64,000 nucleotides of DNA from Pseudohoeflea sp964511625 (GTDB lineage: Bacteria > Pseudomonadota > Alphaproteobacteria > Rhizobiales > Rhizobiaceae): contig CAZEJG010000020.1 in assembly GCA_964511625.1 (NCBI GenBank), forward strand, positions 1 to 64,000, read 5' to 3'. Of the stretch, positions 43,247 through 53,466 are shown in pieces; within the stretch, counting starts at the first letter, position 1; every line of letters starts with the position of its first letter. The notes beneath the pieces were generated by a model. That model was given only the letters and a program-made list of their open reading frames with translations. It searched no databases and was not told the origin of the DNA. The position numbers and the translations under genes were made by a program.

Positions 43247-43851
43247 GCCAACCGGCCGGCAGTGTTTCGGTCCGCCCGCTGACGGGCGCGGCACTCGATG
43301 CCGCGCTCGACGATCTGGCGTGGCTGAGGATCGAGGTCTTCCGCGCCTGGCCCTATCTCTACGACGGCAGCCTCGATTACGAGCGCGGCTACCTGACCGA
43401 GTTCGCTGCGAGTGCCGGCGCAGTGCTGGTGGCGGCCTTCGATGGCGACCGTATCGTCGGCGCCGCGACCGCCGCGCCGATGGAGAGCCAGAAACCCGAG
43501 TTTCGCAATCCTTTCGAAGCGGCGGGATACAACCCGGCCGATCTCTTCTATTTCGGCGAATCGGTTCTCCTGCCGAGCTATCGCGGCCGCGGAATCGGCC
43601 ATGCCTTCTTCGATCATCGCGAGGCGGCCGCGCGCAAAGCCGGCAAGGGCATCTGCACCTTTTGCGCCGTCGTTCGTCCCGGAGACCACCCTGCCCGGCC
43701 TGCCGAGTACATTCCACTCGACGGCTTCTGGCGCAAGCGAGGCTATGCGCCGGTCGAAGGGCTGGTCACAACCTTTTCCTGGACGGATATCGGCGAGACC
43801 GACGAAACCGCCAAGCCGATGCAGTTCTGGATGAGGCGCATCGAGGCCTGA
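43243..43851 (+). CDS. GNAT-family N-acetyltransferase
   Basis: The 202-residue protein shows a GNAT core: VLVAAFDGDRIVGAATAAPM (beta strands 2-3), ESVLLPSYRGRGIGHAFFDHREAAARKAGKG with the acetyl-CoA loop R-G-R-G-I-G, then a late DGFWRKRGYAPVEGLVTTFSW. Its substrate is unknown. It is coupled to the SnoaL-like gene by a four-base overlap. Confidence 0.88.
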   Translation: MSQPAGSVSVRPLTGAALDAALDDLAWLRIEVFRAWPYLYDGSLDYERGYLTEFAASAGAVLVAAFDGDRIVGAATAAPMESQKPEFRNPFEAAGYNPADLFYFGESVLLPSYRGRGIGHAFFDHREAAARKAGKGICTFCAVVRPGDHPARPAEYIPLDGFWRKRGYAPVEGLVTTFSWTDIGETDETAKPMQFWMRRIEA

Positions 43852-43931
43852 ACATCGCCTCAGGACGTTGAATCACTGTATCAGCGACCGGAATCATCTT
43901 CGCAGCGGAATCCGCGAATCCATTGATATCT

Positions 43932-44684
43932 TTAGACAGACCCACCTTCGACCATGAAGTTGGACGCCGTGCACATGGCTGAATCGTCTGATGCGAGGAA
44001 CAGCACCATGTTGGCCACGTAGACCGGCTCGATCAGGTCCGGCAGGCACTGGCGCTGCCGCCGCGCCTTCAGCCCGCCCTCGGTGACCCAGAGTTCCTTC
44101 TGCCGCTCCGTCATGATCCAGCCCGGCACCACCGCATTGACCCGGATGCGATGTTCGCCCAGATCGCGTGCCATCGTCCGGGTCAGCCCGTGAACGGCAG
44201 CCTTGGCCGTCGTATAGGCCGGCATCTGGCCATTGGCCTCCCACCAGGAGCTCGACCCCATGTTGATGATCGAGCCGCCACCGGCCTTGATCATACCCGG
44301 CGCCACCGCCTGGATGGCGAAGAACATGTGACGGAGATTGGTGTTCATCCGCTCGTCCCAGTAGTCGGGCGTGACCTTCCGCCAGTCGTGGCGGTCGTCG
44401 CGCGCGGCATTGTTGACGAGCACCGTGGCCGGACCGATCGTATCGGCAAAATGGGAGAACGCCGCCTGCAGTGCCTCGATGCTGCGCAGGTCGCAGAAGC
44501 CGAAGGTGACGTCACCCTCCGTGTCCGCTTCGAGCGCCTCGCCGGCCTTTTCGTCGAAATCGAGAAATCCGACCTTTGCGCCCTGCGCGGCGAAGGCGCG
44601 CACCATCTCCGCACCGATTCCCGACGCCCCGCCTGTGATGTAGACGACCCGCCCCTTCAGGCTCGGATAGATCGCACGCTCCAT
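43932..44684 (-). CDS. short-chain dehydrogenase/reductase
   Basis: The 250-residue oxidoreductase shows the classical SDR motifs: cofactor site YITGGASGIGAEMVRAF, acidic residue FLDFDEKA after beta-2 (NAD preference), NNAARDD, catalytic Ser in INMGSSSWWE, Y-T-T-A-K at the active site, and a C-terminal FLASDDSAMCTASNFMVEGG. GGAGGG precedes ATG 44684. Similar SDRs oxidise sugars or hydroxy acids; the substrate is not clear. Confidence 0.92.
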   Translation of the reverse strand: MERAIYPSLKGRVVYITGGASGIGAEMVRAFAAQGAKVGFLDFDEKAGEALEADTEGDVTFGFCDLRSIEALQAAFSHFADTIGPATVLVNNAARDDRHDWRKVTPDYWDERMNTNLRHMFFAIQAVAPGMIKAGGGSIINMGSSSWWEANGQMPAYTTAKAAVHGLTRTMARDLGEHRIRVNAVVPGWIMTERQKELWVTEGGLKARRQRQCLPDLIEPVYVANMVLFLASDDSAMCTASNFMVEGGSV

Positions 44685-44834
44685 CGTTTCCCTCCACCAT
44701 GCACACATTATTCGCGCGCCGTAACAAACAGCCGATGCGCCCGGAAAACAAGGGCGCGCGCACCACATTGCACCGGCGGGCAATCCCCCGGCACACCGCT
44801 TTGGAAATGCTTCGCAAAATTGTCGCGATTGCGC

Positions 44835-44863
44835 TTGCTAGCTCTGAATCCTTTTGCTACATG
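44835..44863 (+). promoter_or_regulatory. candidate promoter of tRNA-Leu
   Basis: TTGCTA (44835-44840), 17 bases, TACATG (44858-44863) is a reasonable sigma70-type pair; initiation near 44870 would leave a 30-base leader before the mature tRNA. Confidence 0.4.
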
Positions 44864-44898
44864 CAGCCCCGCCGGACCGGTTCCGGCTTCTACCACGT

Positions 44899-44983
44899 GC
44901 GGTCGTGGCGGAATTGGTAGACGCGCAGCGTTGAGGTCGCTGTGGGGCAACCCGTGGAAGTTCGAGTCTTCTCGACCGCACCA
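44899..44983 (+). tRNA. tRNA-Leu (anticodon GAG)
   Basis: The 85-base gene includes encoded CCA. Acceptor arms GCGGTCG and CGACCGC pair fully, with discriminator A. The D-arm region TGGCGGAATTGGTAGACGC is typical for class II tRNA-Leu, the anticodon sits in GTTGAGGTC, a long variable arm follows, and the T-arm has GTTCGAGTC. A terminator lies 25 bases downstream. Confidence 0.95.
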
Positions 44984-45007
44984 TTCTCTCCCTGAGAGAG
45001 CTTAAAG

Positions 45008-45028
45008 AGCGCCGCAAGGCGCTTTTTT
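45008..45028 (+). terminator. Rho-independent terminator of tRNA-Leu
   Basis: AGCGCC, tetraloop GCAA, GGCGCT, then a run of T: a 6-bp stem with poly-T, directly after the tRNA gene. Confidence 0.85.
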
Positions 45029-45119
45029 GCTTTCCGGTCCTGCCTTTTCATCGATGCGCTTCTCACTTGGCAGATCACGCCCGATTGCCTTCGCAATTTG
45101 ATCGGCGTAGATCACCCTC

Positions 45120-45854
45120 ATGCTGGAACGCGCCGAACTCCCCACCACCTTTCTTGCTCAGGACGGTTCGCTTCCCGTCGAATGGAAGGTCAGCGACGGA
45201 CTGACCGACTACGACGTCGCGGTCGCCTTTATGGAAGATCGCGTCGAACGGATCGCCAACGGCGAAGCCGACGAACTGGTCTGGCTCGTCGAACACCCGC
45301 CGCTCTACACCGCCGGCACCAGCGCCGACGCCCAGGATCTGCTCTCTCCGGAGCGCTTCCCGGTCTACAAGACCGGGCGCGGCGGCGAATACACCTATCA
45401 CGGGCCGGGCCAGCGCGTGGTCTATGTCATGCTCGACCTCAGGCGTCGCACCCGCGATGTGCGCATGCTGGTGGCCGCACTCGAAGCGCTGGCAATCGGC
45501 ACGCTCGCAGAGATGAACGTCCGTGGCGAACGTCGCGAGGACAGGGTTGGCGTCTGGGTGCAGCGGCCAGGACGACCGCGCGGGCCGGACGGCGCGATCG
45601 TCGAGGACAAGATCGCCGCCATCGGCGTGCGCCTGCGCAAATGGGTGAGCTATCACGGCATCGCGATCAACGTGGATCCCGACCTCGAGCATTTTTCCGG
45701 CATCGTGCCCTGCGGCATCACCGGGCACGGCGTGACCAGCCTCGTCGATCTCGGTCTGCCGGTGGCGATGGCCGATGTCGACATGCGCCTGCGCACCGTC
45801 TTCCAGGAGATTTTCGGTGCCGTTCGCAACGGCGCCAATCGCAATGGAAGCTGA
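45120..45854 (+). CDS. lipB: octanoyl-[ACP]:protein N-octanoyltransferase LipB
   Basis: LipB moves octanoyl groups from ACP to lipoyl domains, the first step of lipoate synthesis. The 244-residue protein has LVEHPPLYTAG, the signature GRGGEYTYHGPGQRVVY, the Lys in DKIAAIGVRLRKW and the catalytic Cys in GIVPCGI. An insert around RPGRPRGPDG is typical of alphaproteobacterial LipB. LipA is not nearby. Confidence 0.95.
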   Translation: MLERAELPTTFLAQDGSLPVEWKVSDGLTDYDVAVAFMEDRVERIANGEADELVWLVEHPPLYTAGTSADAQDLLSPERFPVYKTGRGGEYTYHGPGQRVVYVMLDLRRRTRDVRMLVAALEALAIGTLAEMNVRGERREDRVGVWVQRPGRPRGPDGAIVEDKIAAIGVRLRKWVSYHGIAINVDPDLEHFSGIVPCGITGHGVTSLVDLGLPVAMADVDMRLRTVFQEIFGAVRNGANRNGS

Positions 45855-45857
45855 TTC

Positions 45858-46496
45858 TCAGGCGGCAGCGCGCCGGTCGGACACCAGATCCGCGACAATG
45901 GCGTCGAAAGCGGTGCGATGAGCACCGACGGATGACCGGCGGGCGGGATGGAACAATGCTTCCACTTCATCGGTCGTCAGGGCCGCCCGGCTGCCGAGCG
46001 CGGCAAGTATCCGGTTGACGAAGATAAGCGTTTCCGGACTGACACTCACCCGGGTGGATGACTGACGCGACGCGAGCGGCCCCTCGCCTTCCGCAATCGC
46101 GATGTGGATCTGCTCCAGCGCGAAGAAGACAAGCTCCGGACAATTGTCGCGCAGGATTTCGGTGACCGCCACGACCACACGGAACTCGTTGCGGCTGGCT
46201 ATCACGCCGCCACGACAGAACGTATGGCGAATCCAGTCCTCGACCGCGCCCGGCTTGCCGCCGACTTCGGCGACCTTGGCGATCACATGCCGAACCATCT
46301 GATCCGAAAAGAACGGACCCCATTCCGCACATTTGCGTGAGCGTGAATGTTCGAGCGCGAGAAGAATGGCGATCTCGTCCCGCTCGCCGGGAGGACCACC
46401 CAAGATTCGATCTTGCACGAAATCCAGGTCGTCGCGGGTCATCTCGGACTTGTCGAGAAGGATGGAGGCCGGATAGGCCAGACGCAATTCGCACAT
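45858..46496 (-). CDS. conserved hypothetical protein
   Basis: The 212-residue protein is soluble and mostly helical. I recognise no family with certainty; the segment DEIAILLALEHSRSRKCAEWGPFFSDQMVRHVIAKV and the late ETLIFVNRILAALGSRAALTTDEVEALF look like a rhizobial conserved protein. It converges with lipB (3 bases between stops) and is divergent from the HTH gene. Function unknown. Confidence 0.6.
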   Translation of the reverse strand: MCELRLAYPASILLDKSEMTRDDLDFVQDRILGGPPGERDEIAILLALEHSRSRKCAEWGPFFSDQMVRHVIAKVAEVGGKPGAVEDWIRHTFCRGGVIASRNEFRVVVAVTEILRDNCPELVFFALEQIHIAIAEGEGPLASRQSSTRVSVSPETLIFVNRILAALGSRAALTTDEVEALFHPARRSSVGAHRTAFDAIVADLVSDRRAAA

Positions 46497-46707
46497 AGGC
46501 GTGGCTCCGCTTCGTCACGAGTTACAGTGCCGCAACGCACGCGCTCCGGACCGACCGGATAGCTTCGCCCGACGCTGCGGCCGCCCGGGGGTGTCAATCC
46601 ACAGGCCCTCCCGCTATATGTTGCAGGGAAATCAGCTGTGACCGACACGACCGGACTGCCGGTCTTCATCGCGCTCTAAACGTACAAAGCTCAAAAAGGT
46701 TCCGCTT

Positions 46708-47091
46708 ATGAACACCCCGATGGACATGACCGCTCTCGATGAAGACACGCTCGGAGGCCGGATTTTCAAGGCGCGCGACATGTCCGGCATGACGATCGAG
46801 GATGCGGCGGCCCGTCTCGGCGTGACTCTCGAGACCTTCACTGAGTGGGAAAACGACCGCTCCGAGCCACGCGCCAACAAGTTGACGATGCTCGCGGGCG
46901 TCCTCGCCGTCAGCCCGACATGGCTTCTCTCCGGCGCCGGTGACGGCCCCGACCAGTCCGTCGTAACCGCCGGTCTATCGGAACTCGTCAACGAACTCGA
47001 TCGCCTCCAGGCATTGAACGCGGAGATTACCGAGGGCATGGCCTCCCTGCGCGAACGGATCGACACACTGGCTCGCGCAACCAGCAGCTGA
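46708..47091 (+). CDS. XRE-family helix-turn-helix regulator
   Basis: The 127-residue protein has a Cro/CI-type HTH (LGGRIFKARDMSGMTIEDAAARLGVTLETFTEWENDRSEPRANKLTMLAGVL, residues 15-66), then WLLSGAGDGPD and a C-terminal helix that may dimerise (LVNELDRLQALNAEITEGMASLRERI). It precedes the formaldehyde detoxification genes by 103 bases on the same strand and may regulate them, but this is only from position. Confidence 0.85.
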   Translation: MNTPMDMTALDEDTLGGRIFKARDMSGMTIEDAAARLGVTLETFTEWENDRSEPRANKLTMLAGVLAVSPTWLLSGAGDGPDQSVVTAGLSELVNELDRLQALNAEITEGMASLRERIDTLARATSS

Positions 47092-47194
47092 TCGGCTCGC
47101 TTTTTCCGCCGAAAGGGCGCTTGAGCCATATCCCGGCGCGTGACAATGTCGCCGCGAATCCAAAACAAGAACACAGTCCTGGAGGATGATACCG

Positions 47195-48304
<1,110 letters not shown>

Positions 48305-48306
48305 GC

Positions 48307-49161
48307 ATGGCTGACGACACACTGAAGGTCGTATCCACCGCAAAGGCCCATGGCGGCATGCAGGGCGTCTATACGGCCTGGTCCGACGCCTGTAGCTGCG
48401 ACATGACCTTTGCGGTCTTCGTGCCGCCCCAGGCCGTGGAAGCGCCCTGCCCCGTGCTGTGGTATCTCTCGGGCCTGACCTGCACCCACCAGAACGTCAT
48501 GGACAAGGGCGAGTACCGAAAGCGCGCCGCCGAGCTCGGGCTGATCATCGTCTGTCCGGACACCAGCCCGCGCGGCGATCAAGTGCCGGACGACGCGACC
48601 AACTGGCAGTTCGGCAAGGGCGCCGGGTTCTATCTCGACGCTACCGAGGAGCCGTGGAGCACCAACTACCGGATGAAGACGCATATCCTCGAGGAACTGC
48701 CGGCGCTCATTGCCGAACACTTCCCCGCGGACATGTCGCGGCAGAGCGTTTTCGGACATTCGATGGGCGGCCACGGCGCGCTGACTTTCGCGCTCTCGAA
48801 CCCCGACCGTTTCAAGAGCTGCTCGGCCTTCGCCCCGATCGTCGAACCGTCCACCGCCGACTGGTCGAAGGGCGCCTTTGCCCGTTACCTCGGCGACGAT
48901 CAAGCGGCGTGGCGCGCCCACGATGCCGTGGCAATGATCGAGGACGGCGCCCGCTTTGCCGAATTCCTCATCGATCAGGGAACAGGCGACAACTTCCTGA
49001 ACGACGGCCTGCGCCCCTGGCTTTTCGAAGAGGCGTGCAAGACGGCCGGCATTCCGCTGACGTTGCGGATGCAGGAGGGCTACGACCACTCCTACTACTT
49101 CATTTCGACCTTCATGGACGATCATCTCGACTGGCACGCCGACCGTCTGAAGGAGGCCTGA
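48307..49161 (+). CDS. fghA: S-formylglutathione hydrolase
   Basis: The 284-residue esterase splits S-formylglutathione into formate and glutathione, completing formaldehyde detoxification. Motifs: LWYLSGLTCTHQNVM, the nucleophile elbow GHSMGGHGAL with S152, DQGTGDNFL with the catalytic Asp, and EGYDHSYYFI with the His. It lies 2 bases after frmA, followed by a strong terminator. Confidence 0.96.
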   Translation: MADDTLKVVSTAKAHGGMQGVYTAWSDACSCDMTFAVFVPPQAVEAPCPVLWYLSGLTCTHQNVMDKGEYRKRAAELGLIIVCPDTSPRGDQVPDDATNWQFGKGAGFYLDATEEPWSTNYRMKTHILEELPALIAEHFPADMSRQSVFGHSMGGHGALTFALSNPDRFKSCSAFAPIVEPSTADWSKGAFARYLGDDQAAWRAHDAVAMIEDGARFAEFLIDQGTGDNFLNDGLRPWLFEEACKTAGIPLTLRMQEGYDHSYYFISTFMDDHLDWHADRLKEA

Positions 49162-49170
49162 CCCGAAAGC

Positions 49171-49199
49171 AAAAAGCCCGGTCCCGACCGGGCTTTTTT
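49171..49199. terminator. bidirectional terminator between fghA and the lipoprotein gene
   Basis: AAAAAGCCCGGTC, short loop, GACCGGGCTTTTTT: a stem rich in GC flanked by A-run and T-run, so it works for both convergent genes. Confidence 0.9.
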
Positions 49200-49215
49200 C
49201 GGACGCTGTTCGAGC

Positions 49216-49995
49216 CTACTGCGCGGCGTCTACGACGGTGCAGTCGTTGGCGACCGTGACTACGCAGGGCTCGTCGCCGCTGATGATGTCGCCGTCCTTG
49301 TCTTCCGCGGCCATGGCGTCCCGTGCGAGGCTTTTGGGTGCGGGCTCGGCCGTCTCGGGCGTCAGGAGCGGCCTGGAGGTGTCGATGACCGGATCCTCCG
49401 CCTGTTCGTCCGTGGCGTCGTATGACGGAGTGACCGTGCCGTTGAGAAGCGGATCGGCGCTCAGCGGCGGCGGAGTCGGGTCGACTTCGAACACCGGCCG
49501 CGTCACCGGCCGGCTGACCGGCTTGCGGGGCGCATTCACCGCAACCGGCACCGTGCCCTCGAGACCGAGCAGCCGGCGCACATCGGCAGTCATCCCGGCG
49601 ATGACGGCGGCGGTGTCGGGCCCGTTCTGGCGGGCCAGCCCGGAATAGATGATCCTGCCGTCGTTAGCCGAGGTGACGACAACGTCATAGGAGGCGGTTA
49701 TCCCGCCGAGGCCGGCAAAACCGCGCGTGAGAGAACGGACGAATATCCGCAGGTTCGCGTCTTGGCCGATATCCCTCGTTCCGCGCCCCACCGAATTCGC
49801 CAGCGAGGTATAGAGCGGCACGTTGAAGGATGGATCGACGCCATAATCCGAACTGACGTCGACGGAAACGACCGTGACGATGACCGACCGCGTCATTGGC
49901 TTGGGCGGCGATGCGCAGGAGGCGAGAAGAGCGCCGCAAACGAGGATGATCATCCCCAGCAGGGGCAAGCGGGGATGCTGCAGGGCATTGGTCAC
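49216..49995 (-). CDS. putative lipoprotein of unknown function
   Basis: The 259-residue protein has a lipoprotein signal with lipobox L-L-A-S-C (Cys27), so it is lipid-anchored in the envelope. The mature part begins with a structured domain (MTRSVIVTVVSVDVSSDYG to GRIIYSGLARQNGP) and ends in a Pro/Ala/Glu-rich, probably disordered tail with a final pair of Cys (CVVTVANDC). I recognise no family. It converges with fghA. Confidence 0.7.
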   Translation of the reverse strand: MTNALQHPRLPLLGMIILVCGALLASCASPPKPMTRSVIVTVVSVDVSSDYGVDPSFNVPLYTSLANSVGRGTRDIGQDANLRIFVRSLTRGFAGLGGITASYDVVVTSANDGRIIYSGLARQNGPDTAAVIAGMTADVRRLLGLEGTVPVAVNAPRKPVSRPVTRPVFEVDPTPPPLSADPLLNGTVTPSYDATDEQAEDPVIDTSRPLLTPETAEPAPKSLARDAMAAEDKDGDIISGDEPCVVTVANDCTVVDAAQ

Positions 49996-50088
49996 GAGCG
50001 GCGACTCCGGCGGCGATAGGGCTGCCGGAAATTTCGCCTTTTATGGTTAGCGCCCGGTTAATCCGATGCGCCAATCTTGGCAAACTCG

Positions 50089-50877
50089 TCAGATAGATGA
50101 CGTCCTGAGCGCCAGACAGGCGACATCGAACTCCTGCTTGCGGACCGCGCGACGGCGGGCAGCTTCCGCATCCTCGCCCCACTGCGAGATGTTCCAGTCC
50201 TCGTCGACATGGGCTGCCGCCCAGACCTCGTCGGGCTCGGTTGCACCTTCGAGGAGCGCGAGCGCCATGATCAGCGAGCCGGTCAGGCTGGTCGCCACAT
50301 GCAGCGCCGCAAGACCGATCGCGGATTCGCGTGCGGCAAGCAGCCCGGCCAGGATCGACTTGGTCTCTTCGGGTTGCTCGACATGCATCACACCCTCGGC
50401 CAGCGCGAAGCGTGCGCCGTGGGTCTCTTCCATCCAGGTAAGGAAGGGCGTCCATTTCTCGTTCTGCGCCGCCACGAGGCCCTCGGGAGAAGAAGCTCGG
50501 TAGCACAACAGATCCGTATCGCCGTAGGCGAGGATTTCCTGGCGGACGTCGTCCTTGACGTGGACCACACCGTCGAGCGCGGTGTTGAGGATGCGCGTGA
50601 GCGGCATGCTGCCGGGATCGATATGGGTCTCCTGCGCGTCCCATTCGCGCGCCACCGCATCGGCGAGTTCCTGTGACGGCAGATGGAACAGTCCGCGCGA
50701 CGGCGTCTTGAGTTCGCGACCGTCGAGCTTGATCAGGAAGCCGTCGGCGACGGCCTCGACCGTCACCTCCTTGTAGAACCGCCGTGCCATGTCGCGCTTG
50801 AACGCCGACTGGGCACGCCGGATCGGATCCTTCTCCTGCGGCGTTCCGTTTTCGAGGTCACTGAGCAAGTCGCGCAT
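50089..50877 (-). CDS. ATP12-family F1-ATPase assembly chaperone
   Basis: ATP12 binds the alpha subunit of F1-ATPase during assembly; alphaproteobacteria keep the ancestor of the mitochondrial factor. The 262-residue product has KRFYKEVTV-like ARRFYKEVTVEAVADGFLIKLDGRELKTPSRG, then AVAREWDAQETHIDPGSMPLTRILNTALDGV and the late EDWNISQWGEDAEAARRRA. GGGAGAG precedes ATG 50877. It overlaps the HAD gene by 20 bases. Confidence 0.92.
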   Translation of the reverse strand: MRDLLSDLENGTPQEKDPIRRAQSAFKRDMARRFYKEVTVEAVADGFLIKLDGRELKTPSRGLFHLPSQELADAVAREWDAQETHIDPGSMPLTRILNTALDGVVHVKDDVRQEILAYGDTDLLCYRASSPEGLVAAQNEKWTPFLTWMEETHGARFALAEGVMHVEQPEETKSILAGLLAARESAIGLAALHVATSLTGSLIMALALLEGATEPDEVWAAAHVDEDWNISQWGEDAEAARRRAVRKQEFDVACLALRTSSI

Positions 50878-51541
50878 CGCGCTCTCCCTGAAGTCCGAGC
50901 AGGCCGCCGAGTTGTGCGGCATCATGGGCAATATGGTGTGCGCCGGCGCGAATTAAATGCTCGACGGGCGCATAGCCCCAGGAAACCCCCAGCGCCGTCG
51001 CACCGGCATTGCGGGCCATTTCCATGTCGAAGACCGCATCGCCGACGACGATCGCATCAGCGGGATCGATCCCGGTTTCGGCGCAGCATTCGAGCACCAT
51101 GGCCGGATTGGGCTTCGACGGGCAGTCATCGGCCGTGCGCACGGCGATGAACAGCGGATTGAGACTGTAATGGCTGAGAATCGCACCCAGCCCGCGCCGA
51201 GACTTGCCGGTGACGACACCGAGAAGCACGTCGGGCATCGCAGCCAATGTGCGCACCAGATCGGCCATGCCGTCATACATCGGCTCCATCGCCCCGCCGC
51301 CCGTCCGGTAGGCAAAGAAGTGGTCCTTGTAGCGCGCCGCGATCGCCGTCACCTCGGCATCGACGTCACGGTTCAGGAGCCGTGCCACCGCACGATCGAG
51401 CGAGAGGCCGATGATCGAGCGCACCGTCGCCGGTCCGGGATCGGGATGACCGAAATCCTTGAAGGCGAGCGCCATGTTGGCGTGAATGATGGACTGGCTG
51501 TCGACGAGCGTGCCGTCGCAGTCGAAGAGGACAAGTTTCAT
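50858..51541 (-). CDS. HAD-superfamily phosphatase (phosphoglycolate phosphatase-like)
   Basis: The 227-residue hydrolase shows HAD motif I LVLFDCDGTLVDS, motif II VVTGKS, motif III Lys in SKPNPAMVLE and motif IV VVGDAVFDMEMARNAG. A helical cap lies after motif I (subfamily IA). Substrate is not determined. Its start overlaps the pseudouridine synthase stop (ATGA), and its end overlaps the ATP12 gene. Confidence 0.92.
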   Translation of the reverse strand: MKLVLFDCDGTLVDSQSIIHANMALAFKDFGHPDPGPATVRSIIGLSLDRAVARLLNRDVDAEVTAIAARYKDHFFAYRTGGGAMEPMYDGMADLVRTLAAMPDVLLGVVTGKSRRGLGAILSHYSLNPLFIAVRTADDCPSKPNPAMVLECCAETGIDPADAIVVGDAVFDMEMARNAGATALGVSWGYAPVEHLIRAGAHHIAHDAAQLGGLLGLQGERDARLAQ

Positions 51542-52521
51542 TCGTCGTTTCCGGCGGCTTCGTCGAACCCGATCAGGTTCCAGCTCTGGACCATGTGCGG
51601 CGGCAGAGGTGCGGTGACGTCGAGCGTCCCGCCCTTCGGATGCGGCACGATGATGCGACGAGCCAGCAGGTGCAGCCGCTTCTGCACCCCGCCCGGGAAT
51701 TCCCAGTTGGGATCATCCTCGAAATATTTCGGATCGCCGATGATCGGCGTGCCCATGTGCTGCGCATGGACACGCAACTGGTGGGTCCGACCGGTGTATG
51801 GCTCCATCTCCAGCCAGCTGAGCCGCTGGCCGGCAGTCTCGATCAGCCTGTAATGCGACACCGCGTGATCCGCGCCGGTTTCACCGTGCTGGGCCACCCG
51901 CATGCGGTCGCCGTCGGGCGTGGCTTCCTTGACGAGCCAGGTGGAGATTCGCCCCTCGTGCTTGCGGGGAATACCCTTGACCAAAGACCAGTAGGTCTTC
52001 TTCGTCTCACGCTCGCGGAAAGCCGCCGTCAGATGCTGCGCGGCGCCGCGGGTACGGGCGACGACGAGAACGCCGGCGGTGTCCCGGTCGAGCCGGTGAA
52101 CGAGCCGGGGTTTCTCGCCCTTCTTGTTGCGCCATGCCTCGAGCATGGAATCGACCGAGCGGGTGATGCCCGAGCCGCCCTGCACTGCGAGACCCGCGGG
52201 CTTGTTGAAGACGATCACCCGATCATCCTCGTGCAGCACCATGGCCTGCAGGACGTCGCCGTCCTCGCGGTTGCGGATCGTATTGGCTGTGAGCGGCCCT
52301 GCGGCCTTCTCGTCCACGCCCAGCGGCGGAATGCGGACCTGCTGGCCCGGCTGCAGCCGGGTGTCGGATTTCGCCCGCGATCCGTCGACGCGGATCTGCC
52401 CGGTGCGCAGGAGTTTCTGCAGGGCGCCGAAGCCGAGCCCCGGAAAGTGCGACTTGAACCAGCGGTCGAGACGCATCCCGGCCTCGTCGCCGTCCACTTC
52501 CCTCAATTCAACGCCTGCCAC
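51538..52521 (-). CDS. rluC: RluA-family ribosomal large-subunit pseudouridine synthase (RluC-like)
   Basis: The 327-residue enzyme converts uridine to pseudouridine in 23S rRNA. It has an N-terminal S4 domain (FGALQKLLRTGQIRVDGSRAKSDTRLQPGQQVRIP), then VIVFNKPAGLAVQGG, the catalytic H-R-L-D-R-D-T-A-G-V-L signature, and the RluA end motif PYTGRTHQLRVHAQHMGTPIIGD. Assignment to RluC rather than RluD rests on overall layout only. It is linked to crcB, 12 bases upstream. Confidence 0.9.
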   Translation of the reverse strand: MAGVELREVDGDEAGMRLDRWFKSHFPGLGFGALQKLLRTGQIRVDGSRAKSDTRLQPGQQVRIPPLGVDEKAAGPLTANTIRNREDGDVLQAMVLHEDDRVIVFNKPAGLAVQGGSGITRSVDSMLEAWRNKKGEKPRLVHRLDRDTAGVLVVARTRGAAQHLTAAFRERETKKTYWSLVKGIPRKHEGRISTWLVKEATPDGDRMRVAQHGETGADHAVSHYRLIETAGQRLSWLEMEPYTGRTHQLRVHAQHMGTPIIGDPKYFEDDPNWEFPGGVQKRLHLLARRIIVPHPKGGTLDVTAPLPPHMVQSWNLIGFDEAAGNDE

Positions 52522-52533
52522 TTGCTTCTCCGA

Positions 52534-52908
52534 TCAGAACTGCCGCCCGACGAAGAGCCCCGCGAAGAGCGCAAGGATCGAAACGGCTACACTGGCGGCG
52601 ATATAGCCTGCCGCGGCGGAGATTGCACCCCGTTCGTACAGAGAGACCGCATCGAGCGAGAACGCGGAGAAAGTCGTGAAGCCGCCGAGGAACCCGGTGG
52701 CGATCAGCAGCCTGAGATCGCCATCCCCCGCCGAGCGCCTGGCAAGCCATGCGATCACCAGTCCCATGGCGAGCGAACCCGCAATGTTGACGACCATCGT
52801 GCCCCACGGAAACTTTGTTCCCAAAGAGTGGCCGATAATCGAGGTGGCGGCAAATCGGCACAACGCACCAAGACCTCCACCGGCGAAAACAAGAAAATAA
52901 GCGTTCAT
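52534..52908 (-). CDS. crcB: fluoride exporter CrcB/Fluc
   Basis: The 124-residue membrane protein has four helices with FVFAGGGLGALCRFAATSIIG-like N-terminus, WGTMVVNIAGSLAMG and the conserved GFLGGFTTFSAFSLDAV. Fluc channels work as dual-topology dimers and export fluoride. GAGGGG precedes the ATG. I see no fluoride riboswitch in the 125 bases upstream. Confidence 0.93.
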   Translation of the reverse strand: MNAYFLVFAGGGLGALCRFAATSIIGHSLGTKFPWGTMVVNIAGSLAMGLVIAWLARRSAGDGDLRLLIATGFLGGFTTFSAFSLDAVSLYERGAISAAAGYIAASVAVSILALFAGLFVGRQF

Positions 52909-53033
52909 ACGGCCCCTCTAGCTCAAAAAAACCGGTGATTAAAGCGGCTGCATCCGGGAAAACACGTATTCGTGCCGCCAAAACAATAGATTATATGTTT
53001 TGCCTTTGCATCTGCTCTAAAGGGACGTCTGTC

Positions 53034-53441
53034 ATGACCAAGGAAGCAGAGGCGGCACGCGCCGGAACCGGGCGCAAGTATTGGCACAAAAAAAATCTGG
53101 TCGGATTGTTCTTGTTCTGGTTCATTTGCAGCATCGGCCTGGCGCTCTACACATTTGTGACGGACGCATCGTCCGCCATGTCCACTCCTCGGATCGGTGC
53201 CTCCGCCACCCGGAGCACGACTTTCTGGACACTGGTTGCCTGCATGGCGGCGGTTCTGGCGGGTTCGGTGGTGTGGCTCGCCTGCGCAAGCCTCTTTGCC
53301 AAGCGCGACAGTACGCTCGACGAAATTCGCGACACCCTGCCCTCCTACGCGCCACCGCGGGACGACCACTTCGAGACACAGACCGCCGACGATCCACTCG
53401 GCCAGGATCACAACACAGGCACACTCAATCCCGGAGAATGA
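53034..53441 (+). CDS. hypothetical membrane protein with two spans
   Basis: The 135-residue protein has two hydrophobic segments (NLVGLFLFWFICSIGLALYTF and FWTLVACMAAVLAGSVVWLACA) and a hydrophilic C-terminal tail rich in Asp and Thr. ATG 53034 is chosen; the frame is open upstream. No family recognised. It is divergent from crcB and convergent with rarA. Confidence 0.6.
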   Translation: MTKEAEAARAGTGRKYWHKKNLVGLFLFWFICSIGLALYTFVTDASSAMSTPRIGASATRSTTFWTLVACMAAVLAGSVVWLACASLFAKRDSTLDEIRDTLPSYAPPRDDHFETQTADDPLGQDHNTGTLNPGE

Positions 53442-53466
53442 CAGAAGCGGTGGGCCATCCCCGAAC

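Noticed and set aside
44899..45119. tRNA-Leu as an integration site
   Set aside because: No integrase gene or repeated 3' tRNA fragment is found downstream; lipB follows directly.
52909..53033. Fluoride riboswitch before crcB
   Set aside because: The conserved pseudoknot sequence of the crcB motif is not visible in the short leader.
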